Positions 16,610 to 23,968 of a stretch of 64,000 bases of DNA are shown here, one piece after another; position 1 is the stretch's first letter; the number at the start of each line of letters is the position of its first letter. Source of the DNA: an uncultured Oscillospiraceae bacterium (GTDB lineage Bacteria > Bacillota > Clostridia > Oscillospirales > Acutalibacteraceae); the NCBI GenBank assembly GCA_949289045.1, contig CASEMN010000002.1:62001-126000 (forward strand), read 5' to 3'. The notes under the pieces were generated by a model. That model did no database searches and was not told where the DNA came from. It saw only the letters and a list, made by a program, of their open reading frames with translations. The translations under genes and the position numbers were made by a program.

Positions 16610-17350
16610 TTATCTTCCGATTGTCTCAACACAAAGATCGGGTACATCGCTAATAATGCCGTCGCAATTCCACTCACTCATAGCTTTCATTCCCTCTGGA
16701 AGATTTACACACCAGGGATTTACTATAAGGCCGTTTTTATGGGCGGTTTCGATGTATTCCTCATCCACATAGAAGCAAAGAGGATGAAGTGCATCGGCAC
16801 CGATTTTCTTTGCATAAGCAAAGGGATCGTCAAAAACCTTTTCGATAATGGGAGAATCAGGTGAATAAAGAAGTCCTGTCTTTACGGTTTTGTCTATCTC
16901 CTTAGCCTCTACAAGAAGTGTATCGTCAAAAGAGGAAATTATGAGCCTGTCAAAAAGTCCGTGCTCCTTAACGGCGTCAATAGTCTTTTTAACTATGTCA
17001 GTGCCTTTCTGTTTGGGGCTTTTGATCTCTATATTGATAACTTCAAACTTGTCGGCAATATCAAGGAATTCATGGAGAGTGGGAATCTGTGTTCCTGCAA
17101 ACTCCGGTGAAAAATATGAGCCGAAATCAAACTTTTTAAGCTCTTCAAGAGTATAATCGGAAACAAGTCCTGTACCGTTTGACATATTATCTATTGCATA
17201 GTCATGAACTATAACAAGATGTCCGTCAGCGGTAAGATGCACGTCGTTTTCAACGCCGTGAGCACCCATTTCTATTGCCTTTAAAAAAGCAGGTATAGTG
17301 TTCTGAGGTGCAGCCTTATTGGCGCCTCTGTGGGCAAGTATCTTTGTCAT
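16610..17350 (-). CDS. Glycerophosphodiester phosphodiesterase
   Basis: Hydrolyses glycerophosphodiesters to glycerol 3-phosphate and an alcohol. The 246-residue GDPD TIM-barrel protein shows AHRGANKAAPQNT at the N-terminus (catalytic His-Arg), ENDVHLTADGHLVIVHD (Glu, Asp and second His) and VINIEIKSPKQ, all in family order. It has no signal peptide, so a cytoplasmic form. GGAG precedes the ATG. It lies 79 bases after spoIIR on the same strand. Confidence 0.93.
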   Translation of the reverse strand: MTKILAHRGANKAAPQNTIPAFLKAIEMGAHGVENDVHLTADGHLVIVHDYAIDNMSNGTGLVSDYTLEELKKFDFGSYFSPEFAGTQIPTLHEFLDIADKFEVINIEIKSPKQKGTDIVKKTIDAVKEHGLFDRLIISSFDDTLLVEAKEIDKTVKTGLLYSPDSPIIEKVFDDPFAYAKKIGADALHPLCFYVDEEYIETAHKNGLIVNPWCVNLPEGMKAMSEWNCDGIISDVPDLCVETIGR

Positions 17351-17429
17351 GTTAAAACTCCTTCCGTCTGCTTTATTCGGCTTTTATTATATCGCTTTCC
17401 GGTCGGAATGTTAACAGCTTTTTGTATTT

Positions 17430-18032
17430 TTATTTTAATTTAGACATTATTTTTTCGTAAATTTCAATTATCTTAAACCTTGGCTCATACTCAGGGCTTT
17501 TCTCAACAAGCTTTACTTCCTTTTCAGTGAGCACACAGTCAATAGAAGTTTCCTCACTGGCGGCAGGCAGGCAAAGGGGCGGGAACATTATACACCACCA
17601 GTTGTGGCCTCCACCGGTTCCGATTACCACTCTCACAGCCATATACTGTCCGGCGGGAAGAGTAAATTCCTCATAGGTTCTCGTTGAAAAATACTCCTCG
17701 GAAACGGTTATTTCAACGGGATAATCATATCCGTTTTCGGTTATAACCTTTCTTGCTGCTTCTTCAAGTTTATCTATATTAGGCTCAATTTTAGCCTTTG
17801 CTTCGTCACGGGTAACGGAGCCATCAAATATTTCATTGCCCGCCTCAAGCACAGCGTCACGGACTTTAAGCTTCAAAGCCTGATCCTCTTCGGAGTCGGA
17901 ATTTGCAATAACATGAAGACGGAGAACACTTTCTCTTATTCCGGTACAAGTTTCGGCAAATGTAGTAACACTGAAAATGAAGGCGATTATAACTGCCATA
18001 ATAATTGCGATTTCTGCTTTAAGTAATTTCAT
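17430..18032 (-). CDS. spoIIR: Stage II sporulation protein R
   Basis: Secreted forespore signal protein that triggers SpoIIGA to process pro-sigma-E in the mother cell. ATG 18032 gives 200 residues: an N-terminal signal or anchor helix (IAIIMAVIIAFIFSVTTFAE), then the family blocks ESVLRLHVIANSDSEEDQ, LKLKVRDAVL and NWWCIMFPPLCLP. Its AAAGGACGG ribosome-binding site lies in the right arm of a hairpin followed by T7 (18041-18079), which may limit read-through from ispE. The gene marks the genome as that of an endospore former. Confidence 0.95.
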   Translation of the reverse strand: MKLLKAEIAIIMAVIIAFIFSVTTFAETCTGIRESVLRLHVIANSDSEEDQALKLKVRDAVLEAGNEIFDGSVTRDEAKAKIEPNIDKLEEAARKVITENGYDYPVEITVSEEYFSTRTYEEFTLPAGQYMAVRVVIGTGGGHNWWCIMFPPLCLPAASEETSIDCVLTEKEVKLVEKSPEYEPRFKIIEIYEKIMSKLK

Positions 18033-18040
18033 AAAAAAAC

Positions 18041-18079
18041 ACCGTCCTTTTTCTTTGACTCGCAAAGATTATGGACGGT
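18041..18079 (-). promoter_or_regulatory. Terminator-like hairpin holding the spoIIR ribosome-binding site
   Basis: On the minus strand ACCGTCC (18073-18079) pairs with GGACGGT (18041-18047), enclosing a second stem CTTTG/CAAAG, and is followed by G then T7 directly before the spoIIR ATG. The right arm contains the AAAGGACGG site. Confidence 0.65.
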
Positions 18080-18103
18080 TATTTTTTCTTTTATTCAATT
18101 TTC

Positions 18104-18979
18104 TTATTTTTCAATTTCGCAGCCGTACTCTGCGGGAGTACATACATGAACAGTGATACCCTTTATTTTTTCCGAAAGCTCACTGGCGCATCTTTCCGCA
18201 TTCTCATTATTTTCAAAAATACCAAAAACAGTGGGACCGCTTCCGCTCATACAGCATCCCATTGCGTCATTGTTACGCATAATCTCCTTAATAGAAACAC
18301 GCTCATGGACATCCACAGCCTGCTCAAATACATTGCCCAAAGACTTAGCAATACCCTTTAAATCTCCGTCTACTACACTTCTGAACATTGTGTGAGCGTC
18401 GGGATGACGCAGGTTCATACTGTCAACTGCTGCATAGGCTTCGGCAGTTGAAACGCCCTGCTGAGGCTTTGCCAAAACAAAAAAGCAGGATGGAATATCG
18501 GGAAGCTGTGAGAGTACCTGACCTATATCCTGAGCGAGCATTGTTCCGCCCTGAATACAGAAAGGCACATCGGCACCTACTTTAACGCCTATCTGACATA
18601 GTTTTTTAACGGGAAGATTTTTTTCATAAAGACTGTTAAGAGCTGTAATTACCGCTGCACCGTCGGCACTTCCTCCTGCAAGACCTGCCGCATGGGGGAT
18701 TTTCTTCTCTATATTAATATGGATATTTCTGTCCTCTTCACCGCAGAAATCAAAAAACTTTTCCGCCGCTTTATAAGCTATATTCCTTTCGTCGGTAGGT
18801 ATATCCTCCTCGGAACAGCTTATTGTAATTCCGCCGGAAGTTTTCTTCTCCACAGTTACACGGTCATAAACGCCTACAGACTGCATTATCATCCAAAGGC
18901 TATGATAACCGTTTGGAAGCTTTTCAAGAATATCCAGCATCAAATTGATTTTAGCCGCCGCTTTTACCGTAATTTTCAT
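18104..18979 (-). CDS. ispE: 4-diphosphocytidyl-2-C-methyl-D-erythritol kinase
   Basis: GHMP-family kinase of the MEP isoprenoid pathway. The 291-residue product begins MKITVKAAAKINLML, with the catalytic Lys region. The ATP-binding glycine loop PHAAGLAGGSADGAA lies near residue 95, and GCCMSGSGPTVFGIF is the third GHMP motif. Length is normal. It lies upstream of spoIIR on the same strand. The 109-base gap to the PHP phosphatase gene shows no clear terminator. Confidence 0.96.
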   Translation of the reverse strand: MKITVKAAAKINLMLDILEKLPNGYHSLWMIMQSVGVYDRVTVEKKTSGGITISCSEEDIPTDERNIAYKAAEKFFDFCGEEDRNIHINIEKKIPHAAGLAGGSADGAAVITALNSLYEKNLPVKKLCQIGVKVGADVPFCIQGGTMLAQDIGQVLSQLPDIPSCFFVLAKPQQGVSTAEAYAAVDSMNLRHPDAHTMFRSVVDGDLKGIAKSLGNVFEQAVDVHERVSIKEIMRNNDAMGCCMSGSGPTVFGIFENNENAERCASELSEKIKGITVHVCTPAEYGCEIEK

Positions 18980-19087
18980 TTAATAGCCCTGGGATACCTG
19001 TTCATAAAAAGGTTATTTTATGAATGTATCTTTCCTTTCATATTTTTACGTCTTGCTTTTCAATGTGCGTTATTTATTATATTCTGA

Positions 19088-19900
19088 TTATTCTATTGGA
19101 ATCGGCACCGGTATTCTGCTCTGGAAAAGAGTTATATATTTAAATCCGGCATCGAGAGCCGTCTGCATTCCGTCGCAGAGGTTTTTACCTATATCCTCTG
19201 CTCTGTGGGAATCGGAACCGACAGTAATATATTCTCCGCCAAACTCTTTAAAACGCTTTACATAGTCTACTGTGGGCAAAGTTTTGCCTATTTTCTGTCT
19301 TAAGCCTGATGTGTTTATCTCAAGCGCCTTTCCGCTCTCAGCAAGATTTTTAAGTATTGTGTCAATTTTATCGCTGAAACGCTTAAGGTCAATTTTATAG
19401 CCATGCTCACCCTCTATATAGCGAAGAGGATAAGTAAGATGCGTTAAAACGTCAAAGCCGCCCCACTGAGTCATCTCTATAAGAGCATCAAGATAACGGT
19501 CAAAAAGCTCGTTTACGTCACGGTCTTCATAATCCATAAAAAAGAAATCCTGTTCATTTCTAAGGTTATGGACTGAACCTAAAACAATATCGTAATTATA
19601 GGTTGAAATTATTTTCTCCGCAAGAGCAGGATTATATGCAGGCTGACCCAGCTCTATTCCTTCAAGGACGATAAGTCTTCCCATAAAAACGGAGCGTGCC
19701 TTTGCAACCTCAAAATAAGACTGCATTACGCTTCTGTCATAGTGATCCTTTTCATAGGAATCCACCTCGCAGTGGTCCGTAAAAGCTATTCCTCTTATTC
19801 CCGCAAACTCCGCCTGCTCGCACATATAAATTGTGGAATGTGTACCGTCGGGAGAATTATCTGTATGAGTGTGAAGATCAATGAGTTTCTTAAATTCCAT
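19088..19900 (-). CDS. PHP-domain phosphatase, histidinol-phosphatase (HisJ) type
   Basis: Metal-dependent phosphoesterase. The 270-residue product has the PHP motifs DLHTHTDNSPDG (residues 8-19), FTDHCEVDSY, LGSVHNL and GSDSHRAEDIG, in the order and spacing of HisJ-type histidinol-phosphatases. No other histidine-biosynthesis gene is in the window, so the substrate assignment rests on family resemblance only. AGCGGTGAT precedes the ATG. Confidence 0.82.
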   Translation of the reverse strand: MEFKKLIDLHTHTDNSPDGTHSTIYMCEQAEFAGIRGIAFTDHCEVDSYEKDHYDRSVMQSYFEVAKARSVFMGRLIVLEGIELGQPAYNPALAEKIISTYNYDIVLGSVHNLRNEQDFFFMDYEDRDVNELFDRYLDALIEMTQWGGFDVLTHLTYPLRYIEGEHGYKIDLKRFSDKIDTILKNLAESGKALEINTSGLRQKIGKTLPTVDYVKRFKEFGGEYITVGSDSHRAEDIGKNLCDGMQTALDAGFKYITLFQSRIPVPIPIE

Positions 19901-20065
19901 TTTATCACCGCTTAACTTTCTTCCGGATTTTCCCGGTTGTTTTTATTGTAACATATTCGGACATTATATAAAAGCAAATGATTTAAGTTTTTTTAGATTT
20001 TTTGTGTGCACAAAAGGCTATTATATGGTAGAATAATATGAAATATCATCTTGGAGGTGTGTATT

Positions 20066-21859
20066 TTGAAGAATATAATCAGAGTTTCTGCCTGCGTCCA
20101 TAAGATTGCTTCAGGAAATGCTGCCCGATGCGGAGGATATGCTTTAAAGGCAATTACCGATGCGGCTGCAATTGGCTCTGACATCATAGTCCTGCCTCGC
20201 CTTTCCCTTTGCGGAGCCGCCATAGGAAATCTTGCTTTAAACAGCGTTGTATGTGATGACTGTGAAAATGCCATTTCCGAAATTGCATCCCAGACAAAGG
20301 AAACCAATGCCTATATTATAATTTCTTCACCGATTAAATTAAACGGTAAAGTGATTCCGGCAGTTACTGTTCTGTATAAAGGAGAAAAAATTGCCGATAT
20401 TCCAGAAAACTGTGAGGATACTTTGCTTTTCGGATGCGGAGATTCACTTTTTGCCGTTGTATCCTGCCGTCCTGAGGATATTTTTATCCATGGAACAAAA
20501 GCGGTAAACGCCGGAGCAGATATTGTAATCTGTCAAAGCTCAGCACCTGCTTACGCCGGATATAAAGAAGATTGCAGAAAGATTTTTTCAGCTTTTTCCA
20601 AATCCGCAGGCTGTGCTGCAGTGGTTTGCTGCTCAAACATAGACGAAACCACCTTCCCCGATGTATACTCACCCTTTGCGGGAATTTTTGAGTGTGGAAG
20701 TGAAATAGCCTGGCAGACGCATATTTCTCCTGCTTTTTCCGCAAACGGAGACCTTGACAGCGATATTATTGCCTCTCAGAAAAAGGTCTTTACTGATGAA
20801 GTTTATCCTATCAACTCCCATGAGCTTAACAATAAAAGCGGACTTTTACGAAAGATAGTTCAGAACCCGTTTCTTCCTGAAGAATATATGGATTCTGTTT
20901 CAGTTACTGCTGAATACTTTGACCTTCAAGTCCGCGGACTTATGGGCAGACTGAAAAATACAGGAATCAAAAAAGCGGTTGTGGGAATTTCAGGCGGACT
21001 TGACTCTACTCTCGCAGTTCTTGTAGCCGCTGAAGCTTTCGACAGACTTGGACTTCCTTCAAAGAATATTATCGGCATAACAATGCCGGGATTCGGAACA
21101 ACAGGGAGAACCTATGAAAATGCATTAAGCCTTTTGGATACTCTTGGAACTGATAAGCGTGAAATTTCAATTAAAAGCGCCTGCACAGAGCATCTTGAAA
21201 ACATAGGACACGGCCTCGAAGTACATGACGTAACCTATGAGAACGCACAGGCTCGCGAGAGAATGCAGATACTTTTTGACGTTGCTAACTGGGAAAACGC
21301 CATAGTCATAGGAACAGGTGACCTTTCTGAATCAGCCCTCGGCTGGTGCACTTTTGGCGGAGACCATCTTGCCGGTTATAACACAAACTCTTCAATTACA
21401 AAAACCATGGCAAGATGCATCGTAAAATATCTTTCCCAGTCACCTTCTTTTGCAAACTCCAGAGAAGTACTGGAAGATATTCTCGACACTCCCGTAAGCC
21501 CTGAGCTTATCCCCTCGGATAACGGTCAGATAGGTCAGAAAACCGAAAACATTCTCGGCGCTTATGACCTTCATGATTTCTTCCTTTATTACTTTGTAAA
21601 ATATTCTCTTGCTCCGTCAAAAATATTTGACTATGCAAGAAATGCTTTTGAAGAAGTCTATTCAGAAGAGTATATTTTAAAAACCCTTAAAACATTCATT
21701 AAGCGCTTTTTCTCAAGCCAGTTTAAGCGTGCCTGCTCTTCGGAAGGCTGCCCGAATATTGCACCGGTAAGTCTCTCTTCAAGCAGATTTTCAATTCCGT
21801 CAGACCTGAGCGCCGACTTTATGCTTTCGGAGCTTGAGGCATATATATCAGAAAAATAA
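20066..21859 (+). CDS. nadE: NAD+ synthase, two-domain form with degenerate glutaminase domain
   Basis: Amidates nicotinic acid adenine dinucleotide to NAD+. The C-terminal half is a normal synthetase: VVGISGGLDSTLAVLV near residue 306, GTGDLSESALGWCTFGGDH, and the C-terminal FKRACSSEGC segment. The N-terminal 290 residues match the nitrilase-like glutaminase domain, but two catalytic residues look lost. The PEL motif reads LPRL (Glu to Arg, about 44). The Lys position reads IADIPE (about 114) and the loop after it is missing. The Cys region SCRPED (about 134) keeps Cys. At 597 residues it is shorter than usual. TTG 20066 follows GGAGGTG. Confidence 0.9.
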   Translation: MKNIIRVSACVHKIASGNAARCGGYALKAITDAAAIGSDIIVLPRLSLCGAAIGNLALNSVVCDDCENAISEIASQTKETNAYIIISSPIKLNGKVIPAVTVLYKGEKIADIPENCEDTLLFGCGDSLFAVVSCRPEDIFIHGTKAVNAGADIVICQSSAPAYAGYKEDCRKIFSAFSKSAGCAAVVCCSNIDETTFPDVYSPFAGIFECGSEIAWQTHISPAFSANGDLDSDIIASQKKVFTDEVYPINSHELNNKSGLLRKIVQNPFLPEEYMDSVSVTAEYFDLQVRGLMGRLKNTGIKKAVVGISGGLDSTLAVLVAAEAFDRLGLPSKNIIGITMPGFGTTGRTYENALSLLDTLGTDKREISIKSACTEHLENIGHGLEVHDVTYENAQARERMQILFDVANWENAIVIGTGDLSESALGWCTFGGDHLAGYNTNSSITKTMARCIVKYLSQSPSFANSREVLEDILDTPVSPELIPSDNGQIGQKTENILGAYDLHDFFLYYFVKYSLAPSKIFDYARNAFEEVYSEEYILKTLKTFIKRFFSSQFKRACSSEGCPNIAPVSLSSSRFSIPSDLSADFMLSELEAYISEK

Positions 21860-21876
21860 ATTTGGAGGTTCTCAAT

Positions 21877-22146
21877 ATGCGTGCTGTTATTACTGTTGTC
21901 GGCCGTGACAAGGTCGGTATTCTTGCAAAGGTATCTTCTATCTGCGCAGAAAACAACGTTAATGTTATTGAAGTTTCTCAGTCCATTTTGCAGGATATGT
22001 TCTGCATGATAATGCTTACCGATGTAAGCGAATGCAGCGTTCCTTTTACCGAGTTTGCGGAAAATCTTGCAAAACAGGGAGAAGAACAGAATCTTTCAAT
22101 TCGTGCAATGCATGAAGACGTTTTTAATTCAATGCACAGAATTTAA
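21877..22146 (+). CDS. ACT-domain protein (UPF0237 type)
   Basis: Small ACT-fold regulatory protein of 89 residues, MRAVITVVGRDKVGILAKVS, with the second half FAENLAKQGEEQNLSIRAMHEDVFNSMHRI. The family is presumed to bind an amino acid or other small ligand, but its function is not established. TTTGGAGG precedes ATG 21877; the in-frame TTG at 21862 lies before that site and is rejected. It is 15 bases upstream of the PFL-family gene; this pairing recurs in Firmicutes and suggests a joint function. Confidence 0.9.
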   Translation: MRAVITVVGRDKVGILAKVSSICAENNVNVIEVSQSILQDMFCMIMLTDVSECSVPFTEFAENLAKQGEEQNLSIRAMHEDVFNSMHRI

Positions 22147-22161
22147 GGAGTAGATTTTTTA

Positions 22162-23517
22162 ATGATCAATACAAGAGATATTTTGGAAACTATCAGCATG
22201 ATTCAGGAGGAAAACCTTGATATCAGAACAATAACCATGGGTATTTCCCTTCTTGACTGCTGCCACAGCGACATAGACACAGCCTGTACAAGAGTCTATG
22301 ATAAAATTACCCGTAAAGCTGAAAAGCTTGTCAAAACTGGTGAGGATATCGAAAAGGAATTCGGTATTCCGATTATCCATAAGAGAATATCCGTAACTCC
22401 TATTTCAATGATCTACGCTTCCTGCGGCGGAGACCCTGTAAAATTCGCCAGAACCCTTGAGAAGGCCTCTCAGGCAGTAGGAGTAAATTTCCTTGGCGGA
22501 TATTCTGCCCTTGTACAGAAAGGCTTTGCAGCAGGCGACATAGAGCTTATACGCAGTATTCCCGAAGCCCTTTCCGTTACTGATCACATATGTTCCTCTG
22601 TAAACATAGGCTCCACAAAAGCCGGTATCAACATGGACGCCGTAAAACTCATGGGCGAAATCGTAAAGGAAACCGCAGAGGTCACCGCTGATCGTGACTG
22701 CATAGGTGCCGCAAAGCTTGTAGTATTTTGCAATGCTCCCGACGACAACCCATTTATGGCCGGTGCATTCCACGGCGCAGGCGAACCTGACTGTGTTATT
22801 AACGTAGGCGTTTCAGGTCCCGGAGTTGTCCGTGCAGCCCTCGCAAAAAATTCCGACTGTGACATTACAGGCGTTGCGGATATAATAAAGAAAACTGCTT
22901 TCAAAATTACAAGAATGGGTCAGCTTGTCGCCTCTGAGGCTTCAAAGAGACTTGACGTTCCTTTTGGAATTGTTGACCTCTCTCTCGCTCCCACTCCGGC
23001 TGTCGGCGATTCAGTGGCTCATATTCTCGAAGAGATGGGTCTCGAGCAGTGCGGTACTCACGGAACTACAGCAGCTCTTGCCCTCCTCAACGACGCTGTT
23101 AAAAAAGGCGGTGTAATGGCTTCTTCCCACGTTGGCGGACTTTCCGGCGCATTTATACCCGTAACTGAGGATGCCGGCATGATTAACGCTGCAAGAAGCG
23201 GTTCCCTTATCATCGAAAAGCTTGAAGCTATGACAGCTGTCTGCTCCGTAGGACTCGACATGATTGTAGTACCCGGTGACATCTCACCTGCTACAATTTC
23301 AGCTATTATTGCAGACGAAGCGGCTATCGGTATGGTTAACTCCAAAACTACCGCAGTAAGGCTTATTCCCGCAATCGGTAAAAAAGTCGGCGAAGAGCTT
23401 AATTTCGGCGGTCTTCTCGGAAGCGGTCCCGTTATGGCAATAAACGAAAAATCAAGCGAGAAATTTATTGCAAGAGGCGGACGTATTCCTGCCCCGATTC
23501 AAAGCCTTAAAAATTAA
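22162..23517 (+). CDS. PFL-family (UPF0210/DUF711) protein
   Basis: Conserved 451-residue protein of the UPF0210 family, structurally related to the pyruvate-formate-lyase/glycyl-radical fold but without the glycyl radical site; function unknown. Recognisable blocks are [45 protein letters not shown], and [18 protein letters not shown] near the end. It follows the ACT-domain gene by 15 bases, so the two are surely co-transcribed and the ACT protein may sense a ligand for it. Confidence 0.9.
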   Translation: MINTRDILETISMIQEENLDIRTITMGISLLDCCHSDIDTACTRVYDKITRKAEKLVKTGEDIEKEFGIPIIHKRISVTPISMIYASCGGDPVKFARTLEKASQAVGVNFLGGYSALVQKGFAAGDIELIRSIPEALSVTDHICSSVNIGSTKAGINMDAVKLMGEIVKETAEVTADRDCIGAAKLVVFCNAPDDNPFMAGAFHGAGEPDCVINVGVSGPGVVRAALAKNSDCDITGVADIIKKTAFKITRMGQLVASEASKRLDVPFGIVDLSLAPTPAVGDSVAHILEEMGLEQCGTHGTTAALALLNDAVKKGGVMASSHVGGLSGAFIPVTEDAGMINAARSGSLIIEKLEAMTAVCSVGLDMIVVPGDISPATISAIIADEAAIGMVNSKTTAVRLIPAIGKKVGEELNFGGLLGSGPVMAINEKSSEKFIARGGRIPAPIQSLKN

Positions 23518-23588
23518 AATATGAATAAAATTAAAATTTCAGTCCATACTATTGATTGCAAACCGCAAAATAAGGAGTTGAAATTTTA

Positions 23589-23807
23589 ATGCTTGATAAA
23601 CTTGCTTTGTTTCTCGTGATTATAGGAGCGATAAACTGGGGCAGCATCGGTCTTTTCCAGTTTGATATTGTCGGCTGGCTCTTCGGCGGACAGGGAAGCC
23701 TTATAAGCCGAATAATCTTTTCCCTTGTCGCCCTCGCTGGCATTTGGTGCATATCTCTCCTTTTCCGTGACAATGAGGTTCTTCCCTCAACTGATCACGA
23801 TCAATAA
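23589..23807 (+). CDS. DUF378 small membrane protein
   Basis: 72-residue protein with two membrane helices. The first carries the family motif LVIIGAINWGSIGLFQFD, followed by VGWLFGG and a second helix IIFSLVALAGIWCISLLF. Function unknown. AAGGAG precedes the ATG. It ends 19 bases before a strong terminator and may be read from the upstream ACT-PFL transcript. Confidence 0.9.
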   Translation: MLDKLALFLVIIGAINWGSIGLFQFDIVGWLFGGQGSLISRIIFSLVALAGIWCISLLFRDNEVLPSTDHDQ

Positions 23808-23825
23808 TTTTGCATTTGTCAATTA

Positions 23826-23856
23826 AAAATCCCATGCTGTTGAAGCATGGGATTTT
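23826..23856 (+). terminator. Terminator after the DUF378 gene
   Basis: Perfect 13-bp stem AAAATCCCATGCT / AGCATGGGATTTT, 5-base loop, followed by TT. Confidence 0.92.
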
Positions 23857-23884
23857 TTTATAATTATAAATAAACATAAAAAAG

Positions 23885-23914
23885 CCCCATATCGGTATTA
23901 CTACCGATATGGGG
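23885..23914 (-). terminator. Terminator of the 915-residue surface protein gene
   Basis: Perfect 13-bp stem CCCCATATCGGTA / TACCGATATGGGG, 4-base loop; on the minus strand it is followed by CTTTTTTATG. Confidence 0.92.
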
Positions 23915-23968
23915 TTAAACTCATTATACTAAGTTGTCCGTTTTAACGTCTTAACTTATCTGAGTTAA

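Noticed and set aside
19088..19900. Part of a histidine biosynthesis operon
   Set aside because: The PHP protein looks like HisJ, but no other his gene is present in the window.
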